A stretch of 64,000 bases of DNA. Source: Vibrio tubiashii ATCC 19109. GTDB lineage: Bacteria; Pseudomonadota; Gammaproteobacteria; Enterobacterales; Vibrionaceae. Location: assembly GCF_000772105.1 (NCBI RefSeq), contig NZ_CP009354.1:3230491-3294490 (forward strand), given 5' to 3'. Positions within the stretch are counted from its first letter, which is position 1. Each line of letters begins with the position of its first letter. Shown here piece after piece: positions 57,247 to 64,000 of the stretch. A program made the position numbers and the translations under genes. Below the pieces are notes generated by a model. That model saw only the letters and a list, made by a program, of their open reading frames with translations. It did not search any database and was not told where the DNA came from.

Positions 57247-58608
57247 TTATTTTCCGATACAGAAAGAAGAGAAGATGCGCCCTAGAAGGTCATCAGAGCT
57301 AAACTCGCCGGTTATCTCGCTTAAGTGCTGCTGAGTGATACGCAGTTCCTCGGCTAAGATTTCTCCTGCCATATAGCCTTCAAGTTGCTGCTGACCTATA
57401 TCTAGGTGCTCTGTGGCGCGATCGAGTGCTTCTAAGTGGCGACGTCGGGCCATAAAGCCGCCTTCATTACCACCAGCGAAACCCATGCACTCTTTGAGGT
57501 GAGTACGCAGCGCTTCAACGCCATCGCCTGTTTTCGCTGACAGCCTGATTAAGGTTGGATCGTTGACATGACAGATACCGAGATCTTCACCAGTTTGATC
57601 GGCCTTGTTGCGGATCACTGTCATACCGATATTGTCGGGTAAGCGATCAACGAAGTCTGGCCAAATCTCTTTCGGATCGGTGGCGTCTGTCGTCGTGCCA
57701 TCAACCATAAACAGAACTCGGTCTGCTTGAGCAATTTCATCCCAAGCGCGTTCGATACCGATTTTTTCTACTTCATCAGAGGCGTCACGCAGACCTGCGG
57801 TATCAATAATATGCAGTGGCATCCCATCAATATGAATGTGCTCGCGCAGCACGTCACGTGTTGTGCCGGCAATATCCGTCACAATCGCAGATTCTTTACC
57901 TGACAGGGCATTGAGCAGGCTTGATTTACCCGCATTCGGACGACCTGCGATGACCACTTTCATCCCTTCGCGCATGATAGCGCCTTGTGTCGCTTCTTTG
58001 CGTACCGCTGCTAGGTTATCGATGATGGTTTGCAGATCGGCAGCGACCTTACCGTCGGCAAGAAAGTCGATCTCTTCTTCAGGGAAATCAATCGCCGCTT
58101 CGACATAGATACGTAAGTGGATCAGTGATTCTACTAGGGTATTGATTCGGCCTGAAAATGCGCCTTGCAGCGACTGGAGTGCAGATTTGGCCGCTTCTTC
58201 AGAACTGGCATCAATTAAGTCAGCAATCGCTTCTGCTTGAGCCAGATCGAGCTTATCGTTAAGGAAAGCACGCTCTGAGAACTCACCAGGTCTTGCGGTA
58301 CGTATCCCAGGGATCTGGAGGATGCGCTTAATCAGCATATCCATCACAACGGGACCGCCATGCCCTTGAAGCTCAAGAACATCCTCACCAGTAAATGAGT
58401 GTGGGTTAGGGAAGTAGAGTGCGATACCTTGGTCGATCTGATGGCCATCTTGTGAGTTAAATGGCAGATACTCAGCGTAACGTGGACGTAACTCTTTGCC
58501 TGTCACTTCAGTAGCGACTTGCGCTGCTAAAGGGCCGGATACGCGAATAATCCCGACGCCACCACGACCGGGCGCTGTTGCTTGAGCAACTATGGTATCT
58601 GTTGTCAT
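57247..58608 (-). CDS. mnmE: tRNA modification GTPase MnmE
   Basis: The 453-residue protein has an N-terminal tetrahydrofolate-binding domain (about 1-120), a helical domain, and a G domain (about 215-375) with [29 protein letters not shown] and RNKAD. The C-terminal CIGK carries the formyl-transfer Cys. It works with MnmG in tRNA U34 modification. Both genes flank oriC, and it ends at its own terminator. Confidence 0.98.
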   Translation of the reverse strand: MTTDTIVAQATAPGRGGVGIIRVSGPLAAQVATEVTGKELRPRYAEYLPFNSQDGHQIDQGIALYFPNPHSFTGEDVLELQGHGGPVVMDMLIKRILQIPGIRTARPGEFSERAFLNDKLDLAQAEAIADLIDASSEEAAKSALQSLQGAFSGRINTLVESLIHLRIYVEAAIDFPEEEIDFLADGKVAADLQTIIDNLAAVRKEATQGAIMREGMKVVIAGRPNAGKSSLLNALSGKESAIVTDIAGTTRDVLREHIHIDGMPLHIIDTAGLRDASDEVEKIGIERAWDEIAQADRVLFMVDGTTTDATDPKEIWPDFVDRLPDNIGMTVIRNKADQTGEDLGICHVNDPTLIRLSAKTGDGVEALRTHLKECMGFAGGNEGGFMARRRHLEALDRATEHLDIGQQQLEGYMAGEILAEELRITQQHLSEITGEFSSDDLLGRIFSSFCIGK

Positions 58609-58682
58609 AAATGTGCCTGTGCTATTTAAATGCCGCGCTGGGCAAAAATTCTGTTAGCTGAATTGTAATCAGCTCAAATAAA

Positions 58683-58706
58683 AAAGGCGACCTTTTGGCC
58701 GCCTTT
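58683..58706 (-). terminator. Rho-independent terminator after yidC
   Basis: AAAGGCGACC and GGCCGCCTTT (one G-T pair on minus) pair around TTTT, followed on minus by TTTTTATTTG. It ends the rpmH-rnpA-yidD-yidC transcript. Confidence 0.87.
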
Positions 58707-58727
58707 CGTTGTTAATTCCACTAAAGG

Positions 58728-60347
58728 TTACTTGCTGTGTAAGCCTTTTTTCTCCAGCGCTTTGTAAATAAGCGTTTGCTGGATAAGGGTTACGATGTTC
58801 GATACCAACCAGTAAAGAACTAGACCTGACGGGAAGAACAGGAAGAAGAAAGTAAACATAACCGGCATAAAGGTCATGATCTTCTGCTGCATTGGATCCG
58901 TTACGGTTGTTGGGCTCATCTTCTGGATTAAGAACATAGAAGCACCCATCAGTAGTGGCAAGATGTAGTATGGGTCTTGCGCTGAAAGGTCATGAATCCA
59001 ACCAAAGAATGGAGAGTGACGTAGCTCTACCGATTCCATTAATGCCCAGTAAAGAGCGATGAAAATAGGCATCTGTAGAATCAGAGGTAAACAGCCACCA
59101 AGTGGGTTTACTTTCTCTTTCTTATACAGTTCCATCATTTCTTGGCTCATGCGCTGACGGTCATCGCCAATTCGCTCACGCATCGCTTGCAGCTTAGGCT
59201 GAAGCATACGCATTTTCGCCATTGAGGTGTACTGTGCCTTAGTTAGTGGGTACATCGCACCACGGACAATGAAGGTCAAACAGATGATTGCCACACCCCA
59301 GTTGCTAACAAAGCCTTGAATGAACGAAAGCAGTGAGTGCAGAGGTTTTGCAATAAACCATAACCAACCGTAGTCAACTACTAGGTCTAGGTTTGGTGCC
59401 ACTTCAGCCATTTGGTCTTGCAGTTTAGGACCAACCCAAAGTGTTGCTTTGAAGTTTGCGCTATCGCCATCCGCAATGGTCTTGTTTGGCATGCGCACAC
59501 CGATATCACCTAGGTTACCGATCACACGAGTGTAAAGGTTAGTACCTGGTTCATCACGTGGAATCCACGCAGTCGCGAAGTAGTGCTGGATCATCGCTGC
59601 CCAACCCTGACCATTAGTCAGTGGTAGAGATAGGTTACGATCTTGCATGTCTTCGAAGCTGTACTTCTTGTAGCGAGTATCTTCAGTAGAGTATGCACCA
59701 CCGCGGTAAGTTGGCATTGTGATGCTACCACCAGCGTCAAGTAGGTTTTGACGTAGGTGAGCGTACATACCAAATGTCGCGTTGTTGCCAGATTTGTTTA
59801 CGATGTCATATTCAACGTCAAGTGCGTAGCTCCCACGCTTAACAATGAATGTTTTTGTGTACTCAAGACCATTCGCAGTGAATGTCATTGGAATACGCAG
59901 TTCATCTTGACCGTCAGCTAGAGTAAAGCTGTCTGCGCTTACAGAGTAAGCAGGGCGGTTTGAGCTGCTAAGGTCGATCCCTTGAGGGCCGACAAGACCA
60001 CTTTGCGCGATAAACTGATGGCCGGCTTCGTTCTTAAGCAGAACAAATGGGTCAGCTGAATCTAGCTCGTTTGAGTATTGGTTTAGGTCTGCATGAATTA
60101 CATCACCACCCACCGTATCAATCGACAGAGTCAATACATCAGTGGTCACAGTAACCGTTTTAGCAGAAGCTTGCTGCATTGGAGCTGGATCTAGCTCGTC
60201 GGCAAAAGATGGTGCAGGTAGAGTACTGCTTGATTGAGCCTGCTCAACCGGCTGAGGCATTGGATTCTTTGCAACTTGCCATTGCTGGAACAATAGGAAA
60301 GAAACCAGTGCTAGCGCGATTAACAGGATATTACGTTGAGAATCCAT
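58728..60347 (-). CDS. yidC: Membrane protein insertase YidC
   Basis: The 539-residue insertase has an N-terminal membrane helix ([17 protein letters not shown]), a large periplasmic beta-sandwich domain (about 60-320), and five conserved C-terminal helices (about 345-530). The charged cytoplasmic hairpin is [20 protein letters not shown], and [28 protein letters not shown] follows near the end. It inserts Sec-dependent and -independent membrane proteins. It starts 2 bp after the yidD stop codon. Confidence 0.98.
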   Translation of the reverse strand: MDSQRNILLIALALVSFLLFQQWQVAKNPMPQPVEQAQSSSTLPAPSFADELDPAPMQQASAKTVTVTTDVLTLSIDTVGGDVIHADLNQYSNELDSADPFVLLKNEAGHQFIAQSGLVGPQGIDLSSSNRPAYSVSADSFTLADGQDELRIPMTFTANGLEYTKTFIVKRGSYALDVEYDIVNKSGNNATFGMYAHLRQNLLDAGGSITMPTYRGGAYSTEDTRYKKYSFEDMQDRNLSLPLTNGQGWAAMIQHYFATAWIPRDEPGTNLYTRVIGNLGDIGVRMPNKTIADGDSANFKATLWVGPKLQDQMAEVAPNLDLVVDYGWLWFIAKPLHSLLSFIQGFVSNWGVAIICLTFIVRGAMYPLTKAQYTSMAKMRMLQPKLQAMRERIGDDRQRMSQEMMELYKKEKVNPLGGCLPLILQMPIFIALYWALMESVELRHSPFFGWIHDLSAQDPYYILPLLMGASMFLIQKMSPTTVTDPMQQKIMTFMPVMFTFFFLFFPSGLVLYWLVSNIVTLIQQTLIYKALEKKGLHSK

Positions 60348-60349
60348 CG

Positions 60350-60607
60350 TTATTTATCTCTGTCTTGTTTTTGGACTGGTGGAACGGGGTCATACCCCCC
60401 TTCATTCAAAGGATGGCATTTTAATAGACGTTTGCTCGATAACCAACACCCTTTTACAAAACCGTGAGCTTTTAACGCTTCAATGGCATAAGTAGAGCAG
60501 GTTGGAGTAAAACGACAACGTGGTCCGATAAGCGGACTAATAAAACCTTGATAGAGACGGACGAATCCGATTGCTAACCACGCGAAGGGCGAGACAGGCG
60601 CTGCCAT
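60350..60607 (-). CDS. yidD: Membrane protein insertion efficiency factor YidD
   Basis: The 85-residue protein has the family core [31 protein letters not shown] with its conserved Cys pair (about 18-48) and an amphipathic N-terminus for membrane association. It overlaps rnpA by 34 bp and is directly followed by yidC, the conserved rpmH-rnpA-yidD-yidC order. Confidence 0.95.
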   Translation of the reverse strand: MAAPVSPFAWLAIGFVRLYQGFISPLIGPRCRFTPTCSTYAIEALKAHGFVKGCWLSSKRLLKCHPLNEGGYDPVPPVQKQDRDK

Positions 60608-60930
60608 AATTTATCAAACAGTTTGAAAATATCTTCATTGCTTAAATCTTGCGCGCTTTTCTTGGCAATAACAACAAAATCTTTGTTAGCAAGCTGATGT
60701 TGATTGTTACGAAAGCTTTCACGTGCAAGGCGCTTAAAACGGTTACGACCTACAGCGGTTTTGATCTGTTTCTTGGGAACGGCTAAACCTAGTCGAGGAT
60801 GAGATAGGCTATTTTTACGAGCAATGATGGTGAAATGAGGTGAGCCAGCTCTGTGAGCTTGCTGAAAGACATTTTGATAATGCTCGGGAGTTAACAAGCG
60901 TAACTCCCGATTGAACGCGTACGTTTTCAA
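60574..60930 (-). CDS. rnpA: Ribonuclease P protein component
   Basis: The 118-residue basic protein has the RNA-binding RNR motif [14 protein letters not shown] (about 62-75) and the start [25 protein letters not shown]. It binds the RNase P RNA and helps process tRNA 5' ends. The start is TTG at 60930, chosen by alignment with the enteric N-terminus. It lies 13 bp after rpmH. Confidence 0.95.
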   Translation of the reverse strand: MKTYAFNRELRLLTPEHYQNVFQQAHRAGSPHFTIIARKNSLSHPRLGLAVPKKQIKTAVGRNRFKRLARESFRNNQHQLANKDFVVIAKKSAQDLSNEDIFKLFDKLWQRLSRPSRG

Positions 60931-60943
60931 AATAATCTAACGA

Positions 60944-61078
60944 TTACTTAGAAAGACGCTTACGGCCTTTTGCACGACGTGCATTGATAGTAGCACGACC
61001 GTTCTTAGTAGCCATACGTGCACGGAAACCGTGAGTACGCTTGCGCTTTAGAACTGAAGGTTGAAAAGTGCGTTTCAT
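60944..61078 (-). CDS. rpmH: Large ribosomal subunit protein bL34
   Basis: A 44-residue, Arg/Lys-rich protein: [19 protein letters not shown] then [20 protein letters not shown] and LSK. It is the full-length L34. It is first of the rpmH-rnpA-yidD-yidC group and near dnaA, as across bacteria. AAAGGTAATTATC precedes the ATG. Confidence 0.98.
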   Translation of the reverse strand: MKRTFQPSVLKRKRTHGFRARMATKNGRATINARRAKGRKRLSK

Positions 61079-61191
61079 GATAATTACCTTTACTGATCAG
61101 TAGTTTTAGGTCAATGTTAACCCGGCGTGGGCAATAATGTCTTCTTTATATATAAAGAGGACAAACCGACGCCTCTCAACAAAGAGGCGGA

Positions 61192-61220
61192 ATTGTAATC
61201 ACAGTCACACAAAGTGTCAA
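61192..61220 (-). promoter_or_regulatory. Strong rpmH promoter
   Basis: Minus strand: TTGACA, 17-base spacer, TACAAT. It is near-perfect sigma-70 and about 110 bases before the rpmH ATG. A GC-rich inverted repeat (61170-61189, CGCCTCT/AGAGGCG) overlaps the start of the transcript. Confidence 0.8.
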
Positions 61221-61307
61221 TCTTTGTGCAAGCGCTAAATTCCGACCGGGCGATTATACGTAGTGTGAGCAAAATCTCAAGGATCGTTCGATCCTATCCG
61301 TTGATCT

Positions 61308-62045
61308 TTACTCAGCACCGACTTGTCGAAGAAATTTTTGCAGGCGAGGATCTTGTGGATTGCCAAAGATATCCTGTGGAGAACCTTGCTCAACAATGTT
61401 TCCTTCCGCCATAAAGATCACTCTGTCGGCGACCTCTCTGGCAAATTGCATTTCGTGAGTCACCACCAGCATCGTCTGATGCTTAGTTGCTAAGTCCTTC
61501 ATTAAATTAAGAACTTCTCCAACCCATTCGGGATCAAGCGCTGATGTCGGCTCATCAAATAGCAGTAGCTCAGGTTGCAGCGCCATCGCTCTGCCGATAC
61601 CCACACGCTGCTGCTGGCCCCCAGACAGTGCCGCTGGATAACTATCCCCTTTGTCACCTAAACCAATGTCATCAAGAATCTCTTGAGCACGGCGCAATGC
61701 GTCGGCTTTTTTCCAACCGCGCACCGTGACTAAGCCTTCGGCGATATTTTGTCTGGCTGTCATATGGGCGAACAGAGCGTAGTTTTGAAACACAAAACCG
61801 GTTTTACGCCGTAGAGCTAACACTTCCGCTTTGGTATGTTTTTCGGTATTAACGCTAACATCATCGATTGTGATGACGCCTTTATCCGCATTTTCGAGAA
61901 AGTTAACTGTGCGCAGTAAGGTCGATTTACCTGTGCCACTTGAGCCTATGATAACGATGATTTCACCTTGGTTAATCTCTAGGTCGATGCCTTTGAGAAC
62001 TTCGGTATCGCCAAAGCGCTTATGGATATTGTTGAGTTTAATCAT
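61308..62045 (-). CDS. Amino-acid ABC transporter ATP-binding protein
   Basis: The 245-residue ATPase of the GlnQ/HisP type has Walker A IGSSGTGKSTLLRT (about 33-46), the signature LSGGQQQRVGIGRAMA (about 140) and Walker B LLLFDEPTSALDPE (about 162-175). The switch His is in LVVTHEM. Its start overlaps the permease end by 4 bp, so it is the third gene of a binding protein-permease-ATPase operon. Confidence 0.95.
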   Translation of the reverse strand: MIKLNNIHKRFGDTEVLKGIDLEINQGEIIVIIGSSGTGKSTLLRTVNFLENADKGVITIDDVSVNTEKHTKAEVLALRRKTGFVFQNYALFAHMTARQNIAEGLVTVRGWKKADALRRAQEILDDIGLGDKGDSYPAALSGGQQQRVGIGRAMALQPELLLFDEPTSALDPEWVGEVLNLMKDLATKHQTMLVVTHEMQFAREVADRVIFMAEGNIVEQGSPQDIFGNPQDPRLQKFLRQVGAE

Positions 62046-62713
62046 CGTACATACGCCTTATTCAGTTTCGCTTCCGCCCAAATTTGTACTCTAGTCAGAA
62101 TGACCACCACACCCCAGTAGATTAATGCGACTGCTAAGAATGCTTCAAAGAAGCGGAAACTGGATGACGCTTCCATCTGCGCTTTCGCCATGATCTCTGC
62201 GACACCGAGTGTAAACGCTAGCGAGGTGGACTTGATCATATCAATGAAGTAGTTCATCAGTGATGGCAGTGCGACGCGAGTGGCTTGTGGCAGGATGACG
62301 CGACGCATAGCCTGAGAGGTCGTCATGCCCACAGATAAACTGGCTTCCATTTGGCTGCGGTCAATACCGATTATTGCTGCGCGAATACTCTCGGCCATGT
62401 AAGCCGCGAAGTGAAGAGTCAAACCAATCACAGCTGCGCTGAAAGCATCCAGTCCAACTAACCACGGAAAGATCTGCGGCAGGCCGTAGTAAAGCAGGAA
62501 TAATTGTACTAACAGTGGCGTACCACGGAAAAAGCTGATGTATAGCTGGCTGAGTTGATCAAGAACTGGGACGCGAAATACACGGATATTGGCCAAAATG
62601 ACGGATAAAATCAGTGAAAATAGCAAACCCCAAGTTGCCATCTCCATCGTAGTGCCAAGATACTTGAGCAGTATCGGCATCAGATCCAGCATGTAGTTAA
62701 AATCGAATCCCAT
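62042..62713 (-). CDS. Amino-acid ABC transporter permease
   Basis: I use the ATG at 62713, preceded by TTGGAATACGCT; the longer frame begins with TTG. The 223-residue protein has about five membrane segments and the HisM/GlnP EAA loop QMEASLSVGMTTSQAMRRVILPQATRVALPSLMNY (about 132-166). It forms the channel with the adjacent ATPase. Confidence 0.95.
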   Translation of the reverse strand: MGFDFNYMLDLMPILLKYLGTTMEMATWGLLFSLILSVILANIRVFRVPVLDQLSQLYISFFRGTPLLVQLFLLYYGLPQIFPWLVGLDAFSAAVIGLTLHFAAYMAESIRAAIIGIDRSQMEASLSVGMTTSQAMRRVILPQATRVALPSLMNYFIDMIKSTSLAFTLGVAEIMAKAQMEASSSFRFFEAFLAVALIYWGVVVILTRVQIWAEAKLNKAYVR

Positions 62714-62750
62714 AGCGTATTCCAATGATTAAATAACGACGTAAAAAAGC

Positions 62751-62786
62751 AAAACCCACTGCAAAGGAAGGGAAGCAGTGGGTTTT
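62751..62786 (-). terminator. Intercistronic hairpin/attenuating terminator
   Basis: AAAACCCACTGC and GCAGTGGGTTTT form a 12-bp stem around a 12-base loop, followed on minus by TTTTTTACG. It lies between the binding-protein gene and the permease gene, so it should let most transcripts stop after the abundant binding protein. Confidence 0.8.
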
Positions 62787-62823
62787 AGAGTTCTATCTAA
62801 TTCAGATAGAAATGTCTAATGGT

Positions 62824-63570
62824 TTACTCGGTGATGTCTGCGCCGAACCACTTCTCAGATATGGTCTTCAGCGTACCGTCTGCGCGCATGGCTGCGAGTG
62901 CTTGGTTCACTTCTGCTTGAAGTTTTTTACCATTTTCGTCGTCAACAAATGGCCAAGCGTTCTGGATGGTTTCAAATGGCTGACCCGCAAGTTGTAGCGG
63001 AAGACCGGTTTTCTTGATCAGCTCTAATGCTGACAAGCGATCCATCACGAATGCATCTGCACGGCCTAGTGCGACATCGTGCTCAATACCTGTGTCGTAT
63101 GTCTTGATATTGATCTTGCCATCTTTGTCGTAGTTACGCAGTAGCTGCTCGAAGTTAGAACCTAAGTTTACTGCGACTGTTTTACCTTCAAGATCTTCAA
63201 TGCCTTGAATGCTGTCATTGCCTTTACGAACTGTGATTTGCGCGCCATCGACCACGTATGGGTCAGCGAATAGGTACTTCGCCTTACGTGCATCCGTCAT
63301 AGTGATCTGGTTAGAGATAGTGTCGATACGACCCGTTTCTAACAGACCAAATAGACCAGAGAAGTTAGCCGTGACGTATTCTACTTTGTAATCGTTGCGT
63401 TTACCGATCTCATCCCACAGGTCTACTTCGAAACCTTGTAGTTTGTCTTGCTGAACGAAAGTAAACGGGAAGTAGCGACCCGACATTCCGACTTTAACTT
63501 CAGTCGCTGCTTGGACAGTAGCAGCAGAAAGCGCGATAGCTGCAACTGCAGCCTTAATCCAGTTTTTCAT
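62824..63570 (-). CDS. Periplasmic amino-acid-binding protein
   Basis: The start at 63570 has TGGAGTTGTACT before it; a longer frame is rejected. The 248-residue product has a Sec signal (KNWIKAAVAAIALSAATVQA, cleaved before ATEV) and a type-3 solute-binding domain (VGMSGRYFPFTFVQQDKLQGFEVDLWDEIGKR). The ligand looks like a polar amino acid or cystine by family, but this cannot be settled here. It is first in the ABC operon. Confidence 0.92.
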   Translation of the reverse strand: MKNWIKAAVAAIALSAATVQAATEVKVGMSGRYFPFTFVQQDKLQGFEVDLWDEIGKRNDYKVEYVTANFSGLFGLLETGRIDTISNQITMTDARKAKYLFADPYVVDGAQITVRKGNDSIQGIEDLEGKTVAVNLGSNFEQLLRNYDKDGKINIKTYDTGIEHDVALGRADAFVMDRLSALELIKKTGLPLQLAGQPFETIQNAWPFVDDENGKKLQAEVNQALAAMRADGTLKTISEKWFGADITE

Positions 63571-63973
63571 AGTACAACTCCATATAATTATGGGGATAAA
63601 TACTACTGTCACTTTACTTAATTAGATAAATAACCAAGTGCAATAACCTAGACAGTAGAGTAATAAGGTGAGGTGATTTGCTGATATTCAACCTGTTAGA
63701 CGAGGCTCGCGGAGAAAAGACGAATTTTGGGTGATGAAAAATTTTCATTCACAGACTTATCACCAGAACAAAGATCTCGCTAAAAATGCCTTAATGTGGA
63801 TCAAAGTGTGAGTAAAAATGGGGCAGAATGTGAGGATCTAACGAATAATGTCGAAAATATTGTGAATAACTTAGATCTTATTCACTGGATCGTCGATCAT
63901 TTACTGGCGATCTTGGTTATCAACAGGTAAAATTGCCAATCTTTTCAGATCAATTACTTCGAGTGGGGGCACT
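63571..63973 (+). promoter_or_regulatory. dnaA upstream region with DnaA boxes
   Basis: The 403-base gap holds divergent promoters for the ABC operon and dnaA. DnaA-box-like 9-mers are TGTGAATAA (63861, an exact TTATTCACA on minus), TTATTCACT (63878) and TTATCAACA (63915). GATC sites are frequent (for example 63834, 63874 and 63909). This is consistent with dnaA autoregulation. No gene is seen in it. Confidence 0.75.
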
Positions 63974-64000
63974 GTGTCATCTTCGCTTTGGTTGCAATGT
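63974..64000 (+). CDS. dnaA: DnaA, first nine codons, cut by window edge
   Basis: GTG TCA TCT TCG CTT TGG TTG CAA TGT encodes MSSSLWLQC, the start of Vibrio DnaA (E. coli DnaA begins MSLSLWQQC). GAGTGGGGGC precedes it as a plausible ribosome binding site. The position, after rpmH and the ABC operon and divergent from them, is the expected one. DnaA is the replication initiator that binds the oriC boxes in this window. Confidence 0.9.

Overview
The window is the replication-origin region of the large chromosome of a Vibrio (family Vibrionaceae). The basis is gene order and content: an oriC of enterobacterial/Vibrio type between mnmG and mioC, the atpIBEFHAGDC operon followed upstream by parB-parA-rsmG-mnmG, an amino-acid ABC operon sitting between rpmH and dnaA, an rRNA operon whose 16S-23S spacer carries tRNA-Glu-Lys-Ala-Val and whose end carries tRNA-Asp and tRNA-Trp, and a uspB-ftnA/uspA stress pair. 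The species cannot be fixed from the sequence alone.

Layout. 1-9.7 kb: the 5' part of rmuC, two EamA-type transporters, an HDOD protein, an AraC regulator divergent from an exported YHS protein, a flavoprotein, uspB-ftnA divergent from uspA, a Lys-rich hypothetical and rsmJ. 9.7-18 kb: a large sensor GGDEF/EAL protein, asnC, a small unknown gene, a Bcr/CflA efflux pump divergent from a LysR regulator, and a Xaa-Pro aminopeptidase followed by an 8-bp tandem repeat. 18.1-24.7 kb: the thiC-E-F-S-G-H operon under a TPP riboswitch. 24.8-26.7 kb: crcB and a Tat-exported multicopper oxidase. 26.8-33.1 kb: a full rRNA operon on the minus strand with six intact tRNAs and two decayed tRNA-Trp-like copies. 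33.1-39.4 kb: hemG, trkH, yigZ, and the divergent fadBA operon behind a FadR-type operator. 39.4-44.8 kb: punR/punC, a divergent solute-binding protein and permease, and glmU. 44.9-51.9 kb: the F1Fo ATP synthase operon. 52-56.3 kb: parB, parA, rsmG, mnmG. 56.3-56.75 kb: oriC. 56.76-64 kb: mioC, mnmE, yidC, yidD, rnpA, rpmH, an amino-acid ABC operon, and the first nine codons of dnaA on the plus strand.

How it fits together. The ATP synthase, rRNA and ParAB genes to the left of oriC are transcribed away from it, with the replication fork. ParA and ParB are encoded here, and so are their likely targets: two perfect 16-bp parS palindromes (18115 and 21995, the second inside thiE) and one near-match inside the efflux-pump gene at 14900, all 34-42 kb from oriC. 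This makes the stretch from 15 to 56 kb a complete origin-segregation module with the thi operon used as the centromere platform.

There are no insertion sequences, prophage genes or CRISPR arrays. The window is mostly well-known core genome. The least ordinary signals are the parS cluster, the 8-bp tandem repeat next to one parS site, the degenerate tRNA-Trp copies, the N-terminally extended ThiE, and the riboswitch and leader hairpin structures.
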